This document shows positions 1-6,969 of a stretch of DNA of 53,886 nucleotides, one piece after another. This stretch comes from Chryseobacterium sp. JM1 (GTDB lineage Bacteria; Bacteroidota; Bacteroidia; Flavobacteriales; Weeksellaceae). How positions within the stretch are numbered: position 1 is the first letter of the stretch; each line of letters starts with the position of its first letter. The stretch lies in NCBI RefSeq assembly GCF_000737715.1, contig NZ_JPRN01000022.1, positions 1-53,886 on the forward strand, given 5' to 3'. A program made the translations under genes and the position numbers. Under the pieces are notes generated by a model. That model saw only the letters and a program-made list of their open reading frames with translations, was not told where the DNA came from and did not search any database.

Positions 1-126
1 AATTCCATAAAGTTTTTCCAACTGAGGAACACTGTAGCTGCCTTTTTCAAAGAGAGAAACAATTTCACGTTTAAAATCTGCAGAATAAATCCTGTTCTTT
101 TTAATAAGTCTGATGTTAGCTTTCAT
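1..126 (-). CDS. Transposase OrfA (IS3 family), N-terminal 42 residues only
   Basis: The reading frame starts at ATG 126-124 and is open to the window edge, giving 42 residues. The sequence has the look of the helix-turn-helix start of IS3-type OrfA proteins: a basic segment, then YSADFKREIVSLFEKG and a second helix ending VPQLEKLYGI. OrfA binds the IS ends and, by programmed frameshifting with OrfB, makes the transposase. The gene is cut by the contig end, so neither OrfB nor the DDE domain can be checked. An identical fragment sits at the opposite end of the window. Confidence 0.75.
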   Translation of the reverse strand, partial: MKANIRLIKKNRIYSADFKREIVSLFEKGSYSVPQLEKLYGI

Positions 127-170
127 AATAAATTGATCTTTTTTTGGTCAACTTATTTCAGGGACGTACA
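1..170 (-). mobile_element. IS3-family insertion sequence, left end (truncated by window edge)
   Basis: These 170 bases are the exact reverse complement of the last 170 bases of the window. The outer end at 170 reads TGTACGTCCC on the minus strand, with the TG start usual for IS3-family termini, and the element runs off the window at base 1. It contains the start of a transposase OrfA. The right part of the element and its target duplication cannot be seen. Family assignment rests on the OrfA-like protein start and the TG terminus, not on a database match. Confidence 0.8.
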
Positions 171-211
171 TGATTCTTGGCTCTTGATTCTTGATTCTTG
201 ATTCTTGATTC
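171..211. repeat. Heptamer tandem repeat (TTGATTC) next to the IS end
   Basis: Four perfect copies of TTGATTC occupy 184-211, with a degenerate copy at 171-183 touching the IS end. On the minus strand the unit reads CAAGAAT. The IS copy at the right end of the window also lies just after related CAAGAAC units in the same relative orientation. Confidence 0.8.
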
Positions 212-293
212 TCTTCCCTGTAACAAACTATCACTTTCACCGACATATCGAATAGTTTTTACACAGTGTTTAATAAAACTTAAATTATTTTCA

Positions 294-301
294 TACTTTT
301 G
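294..301 (+). promoter_or_regulatory. Bacteroidota -7 box (TACTTTTG), leaderless arrangement
   Basis: TACTTTTG fits the TAnnTTTG consensus and ends exactly 4 nt before the ATG at 306, so transcription would start at or next to the start codon. No good TTTG -33 box is seen at the usual distance; the nearest T-rich match is about 23 nt upstream. Confidence 0.4.
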
Positions 302-305
302 AAGC

Positions 306-662
306 ATGATTTTTAAGGAAAGCAGAAATCTGAAGAATTTTATTTCCAAACTTTTGTTTGGGATTTACTTCATTGCGCTGTTTTCCCAAAGTTTTCACCA
401 TCATGATGCTGTCGATTATTTTAAAAGTTTCCACTTTAAAAAGACAGAAAATACAATTGCTAAATCTTCAGCTAAAGAAAAGCCGGGCGACTGTCTGGCG
501 TGTCACTTCTTAGCGACAGGAAATACATTAGTTCCGGACGAGTACAGTTTTACATTCGATCATTTTTCGCATGAGGTAAAACAGGTTATTGCTGTTCAGG
601 AAAAAATATGGTCTCAGACCAAATTTACTTTTCAACTTCGGGGGCCTCCCGCAGTTTCATAA
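306..662 (+). CDS. Small exported His/Cys-rich protein, DUF2946-like
   Basis: The 118-aa product has a hydrophobic N-terminal segment (about residues 12-28) that could be a signal anchor. A histidine cluster (HHHD) follows, then a CLACH motif and a C-terminal LRGPP. Short proteins with a leader, clustered His and Cys and a terminal R-x-PP motif resemble the DUF2946-type proteins often found near metal-uptake genes. The next gene on the same strand, about 600 nt on, is a ZnuD-like TonB receptor, so a role in metal handling is plausible but inferred. There is no other Met near the start, and the -7 box 4 nt upstream supports this ATG. Confidence 0.55.
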   Translation: MIFKESRNLKNFISKLLFGIYFIALFSQSFHHHDAVDYFKSFHFKKTENTIAKSSAKEKPGDCLACHFLATGNTLVPDEYSFTFDHFSHEVKQVIAVQEKIWSQTKFTFQLRGPPAVS

Positions 663-783
663 ATCATAGATTTTTATGGGCTTTAATTGATGTTAAAGTT
701 CAGTACTTTGGGTTTAAAGCTAATGGCTGATAGATGAGAATTTCGAGTTTCCGAATTCTGGTTTATCGAGGTTCAGGATACAG

Positions 784-1009
784 GTTTTGAGTTCGGTTTT
801 TAAGACTGGAGATGGAAGAGGGAAGACAGAAGTCTCCGCAGGTCTTAAATGAAATATCATTTCTTGTAAACGGATTCAGGATGCGGAATTTGGGATTCAG
901 GATTTAGGATGCGAGTTTTGAGTTCGGTTTTTAAGACTGGAGATGGAAGAGGGAAGACAGAAGTCTCTGCAGGTCTTAAGTGTGAGTATCATTTCTTGTG
1001 AACGGATTC
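784..1009. repeat. Imperfect direct repeat, about 94 nt, period about 131
   Basis: Bases 784-877 and 915-1009 are near-identical, with a handful of substitutions and one indel. Each copy contains TTTTTAAGACTGGAGATGG and a purine-rich GGGAAGACAGAAG core. The DNA between them is a GATTCAGGAT-type simple repeat. No coding content is seen. Confidence 0.8.
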
Positions 1010-1226
1010 GGGATTATCGAGTTAGGCGGTTTGAGATTATATGAGTGTAGAGTTGAGTTGTTGATTCAAAGCTCACCAAAACTTTATTACGGCAAAAGTC
1101 TCATGTCTCTAATCTCACGTCTGAAATCTAAAATCTCATCACTTACCATATCAGTCATTCCTACATTTTACATTGTACTTTTTACAATTTAAAATAAACC
1201 CCTTTAATAAATTTTTTACGAAAAAA

Positions 1227-1244
1227 TGTACCTGAAACGGTACA
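1227..1244. promoter_or_regulatory. Inverted repeat upstream of TonB receptor (possible operator)
   Basis: TGTACC and GGTACA form a perfect 6-bp inverted repeat around the 6-nt spacer TGAAAC, ending 17 nt before the receptor ATG. The position suits a repressor site, such as a metal sensor for an uptake receptor, but it does not match a Fur or Zur consensus known to me. Confidence 0.35.
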
Positions 1245-1261
1245 CAATCAATCTATAGACA

Positions 1262-3655
1262 ATGAAATTGATATATAGTCTGATGTTGGTCTTTTGCGGA
1301 CTGGCATTGATAAGTGCACAAAAAACGTACTCGGTGGAAGGAACCGTTCAGGATTTTCACGATAAAACCATGCTGGAAAATGCGGTGGTGAACATCGGCG
1401 GATTCACTGCGAAAACAGACACTAAGGGTAAGTTTACGTTTAACAAAATTCCTGCGGGAAAATATATACTCATTGCCAAACATCCTGATTGTAATGATTA
1501 TACTGAAAATATAGCAGTTACTCAGGATGTACACTTGGTCATTACCCTGGAGCACCATATTAAAGATATTGAAACGGTTACGGTTCACGGCAGCCATAAG
1601 AACAATGGAAGTATGGTTGTGAAAACTATTGACAAATCCATGATTTCAAGGAATGTTAGTGAAAACCTGGGGAATCTATTAACAAATATTTCAGGTGTTA
1701 ACGTTCTCAAGACGGGGAATAATATTACAAAACCTATTATTCATGGGCTTTATGGTAGTAGAGTTTCTATTCTTAATGATGGGGTAAAACTGGCCGAACA
1801 GGAATGGGGTGTAGAACATGCCCCTAATGTTGATGTCAATAATTTTGAACATATTGATGTCATAAAAGGCGCATCTGCCCTGAAATATGGTGGTGGAGCT
1901 GTAGGTGGAGTGGTTGTTTTACAGCCTCAGATCTTACCTAAGAAAGATACGATAATGGGAAGTATTTCTCTTTCAGGAATTTCCAACGGAAAAGGAGGTG
2001 ATCTTAATGTAAAACTCTCTAAAACCTGGGAAAATGGCTGGGCCGTTAAAACCAATGGAAGTTTTAAAAAATTGGGGGATCTTGAAGCTCCGGATTATGG
2101 CTTGATGAATACAGGGCTTGAGAGCTCCGGATTTAATTTTGGAGTTCAGAAGATGACATTTGAGAAAGGTATTTCTTTTGATTATTATCTGACGAAGAGT
2201 ACAATAGGGATTCTCAGAAGTTCTCATGTAGGGAACTCTGAAGACCTGCGTAATGCACTTACGGCACCGGAACCTATTTATCAAAGGAATTTTAGTTATG
2301 ATATTGATAATCCGAAACAGGAAATCGAGCATCATATTGCTAAAGTTTCTGCTTACAAAAGGTTTGAAAATTTTGGAAAGATTACGGCGACTTACAGCTT
2401 CCAGTACAATCATAGAAAAGAATATGATATTAGACGTACCGATGAACTCAGTAAAAAACCGGCATTGGATCTTGAACTGATAACCAATGATCTGAGTGTG
2501 AATCACCTGATAGAAAGAGCGAAATGGAATCTTGAAACAGGAATTAATGCAGGATATCAAAACAACTATTCCAATACCCAGACCGAGGCAAGACGTCTTG
2601 TTCCAAATTATGACAGATATTATGCGGGAATTTATTCTGTATTTAAATATAAGATGACACCCCATTTGGATCTTGAGCTGGGAGGCAGATATGATTATGA
2701 CCGTTATGAAGTCACAAAGTGGTATGATCTGAGTGACTGGAATAAAATGTATGCAGCGGATTATTCAGATTTTGTAGTAAGAACCAACCAAAACAGAATT
2801 CTGACAAACCCATCTTTAAGCTATAATAATATTTCGGTAAACGGAGGGATTGTCTATCATCCATCAGAATATTTTGATCTGAAATTTAATTATGCCAGAG
2901 TTTCAAGATCTCCGAATGTTGCAGAGCTTTTTGCAGACGGACTTCACCATTCTGCAGCTATTATTGAAAGAGGGGATATGAGAATGAAAAGTGAAACAGG
3001 AAACCAGTTTAATTTAGTTGCTGATGTAAAAGCAAATGTTTTAAAAGGATTGAATATTTCAGTAAACCCATACTTCTTTTATACTCAGAATTTCATCAAT
3101 CAGATTCCTACAGGATACCAGAATACCCAATGGGGAGGGGCTTTTGTAGTCTATAATTATCAGCAGATCAATGCAAAAATGTATGGAGTGGATCTTGATG
3201 TTCAGCTTAATATTACAGATCATCTTACTTATAAGGGAAGCGGATCATATGTTTACGGACAGGATACAACGCATGATGTACCGCTTATTCTGATGATGCC
3301 TCCGAATTTTAATAATTCATTGGAATTCAACAAGAAAGAATGGAAGAACTTTTATGTTACGGTAAGTAACAATACCTATTTGAAACAAACAAGATTTCCG
3401 ATTTATAATGTTCCCATCAGATTATTTGATTCAGATGGAAATGCTTATAATGAAGAAGTGGATATTTCTACACCTCCAAACGGATATTCGCTTTGGAACC
3501 TTCAGACAGGGGTGAATTTGTCTAAAAATTTCGGAATTGACTTTTCAGTCCGGAATGTATTGAATACGTCTTACAGAGATTATCTGAACAGGCTTCGTTT
3601 CTTTTCCAGCGAGATGGGAAGAAACTTTATTTTAACTCTTAAATATCAATTTTAA
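1262..3655 (+). CDS. TonB-dependent outer-membrane receptor, ZnuD-like (probable metal uptake)
   Basis: This 797-aa protein would import a scarce ligand across the outer membrane using TonB energy. Residues 1-19 are a signal peptide ending ISAQ. Residues about 22-100 are a carboxypeptidase-regulatory-like domain typical of Bacteroidota receptors. Residues about 115-225 are the plug, with an SGVNVLKTGNN segment and VIKGASALKYGGGAVGGVV, and the rest is beta-barrel ending in aromatic YQF. The plug motif QEWGVEHAP resembles that of ZnuD-type zinc receptors and their Bacteroidota relatives, which suggests a metal substrate but does not prove it. A lipoprotein gene follows after 18 nt, probably co-transcribed. 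Confidence 0.85.
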   Translation: MKLIYSLMLVFCGLALISAQKTYSVEGTVQDFHDKTMLENAVVNIGGFTAKTDTKGKFTFNKIPAGKYILIAKHPDCNDYTENIAVTQDVHLVITLEHHIKDIETVTVHGSHKNNGSMVVKTIDKSMISRNVSENLGNLLTNISGVNVLKTGNNITKPIIHGLYGSRVSILNDGVKLAEQEWGVEHAPNVDVNNFEHIDVIKGASALKYGGGAVGGVVVLQPQILPKKDTIMGSISLSGISNGKGGDLNVKLSKTWENGWAVKTNGSFKKLGDLEAPDYGLMNTGLESSGFNFGVQKMTFEKGISFDYYLTKSTIGILRSSHVGNSEDLRNALTAPEPIYQRNFSYDIDNPKQEIEHHIAKVSAYKRFENFGKITATYSFQYNHRKEYDIRRTDELSKKPALDLELITNDLSVNHLIERAKWNLETGINAGYQNNYSNTQTEARRLVPNYDRYYAGIYSVFKYKMTPHLDLELGGRYDYDRYEVTKWYDLSDWNKMYAADYSDFVVRTNQNRILTNPSLSYNNISVNGGIVYHPSEYFDLKFNYARVSRSPNVAELFADGLHHSAAIIERGDMRMKSETGNQFNLVADVKANVLKGLNISVNPYFFYTQNFINQIPTGYQNTQWGGAFVVYNYQQINAKMYGVDLDVQLNITDHLTYKGSGSYVYGQDTTHDVPLILMMPPNFNNSLEFNKKEWKNFYVTVSNNTYLKQTRFPIYNVPIRLFDSDGNAYNEEVDISTPPNGYSLWNLQTGVNLSKNFGIDFSVRNVLNTSYRDYLNRLRFFSSEMGRNFILTLKYQF

Positions 3656-3673
3656 TTACTTAAAATCAAAAAA

Positions 3674-4261
3674 ATGAAAAATATTTTTAAAAATACTACA
3701 TTTATTCTTGGACTTTTATTCCTAACAGTTTCTTTCAGTTTAACTTCATGTAACAGAAGCGATGATGAAGCGGATGACCTTCCTCAGGAAGAACTTTCAG
3801 ATGTTCTGCTAAGAGTAACAGATGAGGCTACCGGAGTTCCTGCAGTGTATGATTACCAGGTGAATAGTACGACTAACCCGAATGTTAAACTAATCAACGG
3901 TCATACTTATAATGTAGAAGTCATTTTCAAAAATGGGAATGAAGATGCCACTCAGGAAATTAAAGATGCTAAAGATGAACACTTCCTGGTGTACAACTTT
4001 CCAAACTCTGATATTACTTTAACACGTACAGATGATGCGAGCTCAACAAGAGGAGACGGAAAACGTGTTGGACTGAAAACAAAATGGGTAGTAAATACTG
4101 CTGTAAAAAATGCTTCTGCAGCCAGCCAGTTGGTTCTTACATTATTCCACGAGCCGGTAACCGTTTCTGAAGCTTCTGCAGTAAGTGGAAACGGAGTCAT
4201 TTATGGAACTCATACAGGAGGTGAAACAGACGCACAGGCAAATTATAATATTATTAATTAA
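3674..4261 (+). CDS. Lipoprotein partner of the TonB receptor
   Basis: The 195-aa product begins with a lipoprotein signal (hydrophobic stretch then LTSC, lipid-bearing Cys at about residue 26), followed by an acidic DDEADD segment. The mature part looks like a single beta-rich domain containing the HTYNVEVIFKNGNEDATQEI stretch and scattered His, Asp and Glu residues. I do not recognise a named family. It lies 18 nt behind the receptor and ahead of a strong terminator, so the two probably form a unit. A surface ligand-capture role is inferred from position only. Confidence 0.65.
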   Translation: MKNIFKNTTFILGLLFLTVSFSLTSCNRSDDEADDLPQEELSDVLLRVTDEATGVPAVYDYQVNSTTNPNVKLINGHTYNVEVIFKNGNEDATQEIKDAKDEHFLVYNFPNSDITLTRTDDASSTRGDGKRVGLKTKWVVNTAVKNASAASQLVLTLFHEPVTVSEASAVSGNGVIYGTHTGGETDAQANYNIIN

Positions 4262-4283
4262 TATATCCTTTAATCTTGTAAAC

Positions 4284-4314
4284 AAAAAACCACTGATATA
4301 TTCAGTGGTTTTTT
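4284..4314 (+). terminator. Intrinsic terminator after receptor/lipoprotein unit
   Basis: The stem AAAAACCACTGA pairs with TCAGTGGTTTTT (4285-4296 with 4302-4313) around a 5-nt loop and ends in a T run. Confidence 0.85.
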
Positions 4315-4375
4315 ATTTATAGACATTTGAAGACTAAGAATTGATTAGAAGTAGGTTATTCTCATAAAATTTTCA

Positions 4376-4383
4376 TATTTTTG
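4376..4383 (+). promoter_or_regulatory. -7 box of the tig promoter
   Basis: TATTTTTG matches TAnnTTTG, 22 nt before the tig ATG. The -33 element about 20 nt upstream is weak. Confidence 0.55.
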
Positions 4384-4405
4384 CAACCTAAAATTTTAAT
4401 CAATA

Positions 4406-5740
4406 ATGAAGGTTACCGCACAAAACCATGATGACGTAAGTGCATTACTTACAGTGACATTGGAAAAATCTGACTACAAAGAAAAAGTAGAAAAGCAGTT
4501 GATTAATTATGCTAAAAATGCGCAAGTTCCTGGTTTCAGAAAAGGGAAAGTGCCTTTGAGTATGGTTAAAAAACAATATGAAGCAGGTATTGCATTCGAA
4601 GAAATCAACAAACAGGTTTCTGACGCATTGAACAACTACGTTAACGAAAACAAGTTAAGATTAGTTGGACAGCCTGTTCCTCAGCCAGTAAACCAATTGG
4701 ACTACAACGCTGAACAAATTGAAGTTGGTTTCGAGGTAGGATATGAGCCTGAATTCACTATAGATTTAGCTAAATATGAAGCTCCTCATTATAAAGTAGA
4801 GGCTTCTGACAAGGAAATCACGAAGAGCATTGAGAACATGCAGAGACGTTTTGCGGAGCAGGTTCCTCAGGATAAAATCGGTAAAGATTCTTATATCGCT
4901 TTAGAGATTTCTCAGGTTGTAGAAGAAGATGCTGAAGGAGAGCACCACCACCACCCAAAGAATGCTACCATTACAGCTGAAAACAAAGAAGCTTTCAAAT
5001 TGGTAAAAGCTTTGAAAATGGACGGTTCTGTAAAAGTATCTAAAGAAACTCTTGCATCTGACGAAGAATTAGCTAAAGAATTAGGATTCACTAAAGAAGA
5101 AGTTGAGCACTTACACCATGCTGAAGTAGAAGTTAAAGTAAAAGATTTCTATGCATTGAACTTAGCTGAACTGAACCAGGATCTATTCGACAAAGTATAC
5201 GGAGAAGGAACAATCACCTCTGAAGAAGAGCTTAAAGAAAAAGTAAAATCTGAATTGGATGAGTACTTCCAGCAAAATGCTGACGTTCACTATGTGAATA
5301 AAGTATTGGAGCAGGTTACTGAGAAAGAAGAAGTGAAACTTCCTGAAAATTTCCTGGTAAAATGGTTAATATTCTCTAACCAGAATATTCAGTCTGAGGC
5401 ACAGGCTAAAGAAATCCTTGAAGCAGAAAAAAGCCAGTTAAGATACCAGATCATTGAAGGTAAATTAATGACGGATAATGAGATCAAATTAGACTATGCT
5501 GATGTATTGGCACAGGCTGAGCAGTTGGTGAAAAACCAATTGGCGATCTACGGAATCCACCACCTAGGTGACGAAGAAATCCAGAAATACGCTGTTGAGA
5601 TGTTGAAAGACCAGGAGCAGGTAAGACAAATTTCTTCTGAAGTAGCTATGGCTAAACTGAAAGATGTAATCCTTGAAAAAGGAGGAAAAAAAGAAACTAA
5701 AATCTCTCACGACGAGTTTTTAGAAGAACTTAAGAAATAA
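4406..5740 (+). CDS. tig: Trigger factor, ribosome-associated chaperone
   Basis: The 444-aa protein binds the ribosome exit tunnel and shields nascent chains. The N-terminal ribosome-binding domain is clear, with the signature GFRKGKVP at residues about 43-50 (G-F-R-x-G-x-x-P). A central segment with the HHHH insertion (about 177-180) replaces or reduces the FKBP-like domain, as in other Bacteroidota trigger factors. The long helical C-terminal arms follow. It is monocistronic between two terminators, with its own -7 box. Length is close to the family norm. Confidence 0.93.
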   Translation: MKVTAQNHDDVSALLTVTLEKSDYKEKVEKQLINYAKNAQVPGFRKGKVPLSMVKKQYEAGIAFEEINKQVSDALNNYVNENKLRLVGQPVPQPVNQLDYNAEQIEVGFEVGYEPEFTIDLAKYEAPHYKVEASDKEITKSIENMQRRFAEQVPQDKIGKDSYIALEISQVVEEDAEGEHHHHPKNATITAENKEAFKLVKALKMDGSVKVSKETLASDEELAKELGFTKEEVEHLHHAEVEVKVKDFYALNLAELNQDLFDKVYGEGTITSEEELKEKVKSELDEYFQQNADVHYVNKVLEQVTEKEEVKLPENFLVKWLIFSNQNIQSEAQAKEILEAEKSQLRYQIIEGKLMTDNEIKLDYADVLAQAEQLVKNQLAIYGIHHLGDEEIQKYAVEMLKDQEQVRQISSEVAMAKLKDVILEKGGKKETKISHDEFLEELKK

Positions 5741-5762
5741 TTTATTTCGATATAAATATTTG

Positions 5763-5789
5763 AAAACCTCTGGGAAACCGGAGGTTTTT
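5763..5789 (+). terminator. Intrinsic terminator of tig with GAAA tetraloop
   Basis: AAAACCTCTGG pairs with CCGGAGGTTTT (one T-G wobble) around a GAAA tetraloop, followed by a T run. Confidence 0.88.
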
Positions 5790-6129
5790 TTATGTCCCAT
5801 TTAAAGGAGTTTTTGTTTATTTAATCACAATGCAGGATAAGAGCTTTTTGTTTTAATGAGGATAAGAAAGTTAGAGATTATCCGGATTTGAGTGGTTCTG
5901 TTAACCAAGATTCAAAATCTTCACATGGTTACTTAAAGGTACAAAAGGAACTTCTGCCTTTCAGTAAAATCCCAATTTTCACCGGCTGTGATTCTATTTC
6001 GCAGCATCTTTTCACAAGCTTGTTTTCTTAAAAAATCCTAATGTATTATAATGTATTCCAATAAATATTCTTTGGCTTATTTCTTGTGACCATTATTCCT
6101 ATATTTACATTTTAAAACTTATTATAGAT
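5790..6129. other. Gene-free interval
   Basis: No supported gene, RNA or repeat is seen. A short frame around 5930-6032 lacks a start and resembles nothing I know. Near the 3' end TATATTTA (6100-6107) is a possible -7 box for the next gene. Confidence 0.4.
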
Positions 6130-6816
6130 ATGAAAAAGATCATCATTCCGTTTTTCTGTGCCGTATTGTTTTCAGTTCCGGCAGCAGCTCAGCAGACCAG
6201 CGCAGCTCCCGCAAAGACGGAAGTCGTGAAATCTAAACTGACACCCAAAGAAATTGTTGACAATTACTTCAAAGCTTTGGGGGGTAAGGCAAAATTAGAA
6301 GCTGTAAAATCTACAGTGATTGATAACAGCCTTAGCGTTCAGGGGATGGATATCACCATGAGCACAACAAAAATGGGTAATAAATTCAAGTCTGTACAAA
6401 CAGCAATGGGACAGACCATAAGCCAGGTTTTTGACGGTGAAAAAGGATATATAGACAGAGCGGGACAGAAAACAGATTTCCCTGCCGAGAATATTGCTGA
6501 ACTGAAAAAAGGAACAACCGTTGAAGCTTTAGGCTTTAATGCTGCTAACTTTCAGACCGCTACAGTAGAGAAACTGGACGCTAAAGATTATAACGTATTA
6601 TCTTCAGATAAAGGGAAATTTTACTTTGACGCTGCAACGGGACTTTTATATAAGTCTACGGTTGGACAGGGAAATGTCATTGTAAAAAATTATACTACAG
6701 TAGAAGGATTGAAATTCCCTTCTGAAGTAGATATTGATGGAAATGGCCAGAAAGTGACCATTAAAACGACAAAGGTTGTTTTAAATGCTCCCGTTTCTGA
6801 TGCAGATTTTAAATAG
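6130..6816 (+). CDS. Secreted periplasmic protein, LolA/outer-membrane-lipoprotein-sorting-like fold
   Basis: The 228-aa product has a signal peptide (residues 1-20, ending AAAQ) and an Ala/Pro-rich stretch. A conserved-looking LTPKEIVDNYFKALGG helix follows, then repeated beta-strand segments (QVFDGEKGYI, YFDAATGLLY, KNYTTVEGLKFPSEVDI). This series of antiparallel strands resembles the LolA-like domain found alone or fused to M16 peptidases in Bacteroidota. It has its own terminator, and the following gene is an M16 peptidase. The function is not established; binding of a hydrophobic ligand is inferred from the fold guess. Confidence 0.6.
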   Translation: MKKIIIPFFCAVLFSVPAAAQQTSAAPAKTEVVKSKLTPKEIVDNYFKALGGKAKLEAVKSTVIDNSLSVQGMDITMSTTKMGNKFKSVQTAMGQTISQVFDGEKGYIDRAGQKTDFPAENIAELKKGTTVEALGFNAANFQTATVEKLDAKDYNVLSSDKGKFYFDAATGLLYKSTVGQGNVIVKNYTTVEGLKFPSEVDIDGNGQKVTIKTTKVVLNAPVSDADFK

Positions 6817-6837
6817 AAACAATTATTTTTATAAGAT

Positions 6838-6868
6838 TAAAGCCGGATATTCTCCGGCTTTTTTTTGG
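6838..6868 (+). terminator. Intrinsic terminator
   Basis: AAGCCGGA (6840-6847) pairs with TCCGGCTT (6853-6860) around a 5-nt loop, followed by eight T. Confidence 0.88.
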
Positions 6869-6969
6869 TCTGAATAATTTTAACTCAAATTTAACTATAA
6901 TGAAAATTTTAGCATTTCTTCACGTGGTGAATAATTGATATTTTTAGCACGAAAATAAATTCAAATTAT

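Larger units (their letters stand above)
663..1261. other. Gene-free interval with tandem duplication
   Basis: There is no convincing gene in this interval; the short frame at 998-1192 lies in repetitive DNA. It holds an imperfect direct duplication (784-877 and 915-1009), simple GGATTCAGGAT-like and GAGTTGAGTTG-like stretches, and at its 3' end the presumed promoter and operator region of the TonB receptor. Confidence 0.6.

Noticed and set aside
998..1192. A 64-codon frame upstream of the TonB receptor
   Set aside because: It starts inside the tandem duplication and runs through low-complexity DNA, and its product has no credible domain.
1973..2665. A 230-codon minus-strand open frame inside the TonB receptor gene
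   Set aside because: It lies wholly antisense to a clear receptor, its protein is rich in Ile, Phe, Arg and Cys without domain structure, and it is a codon-bias shadow.
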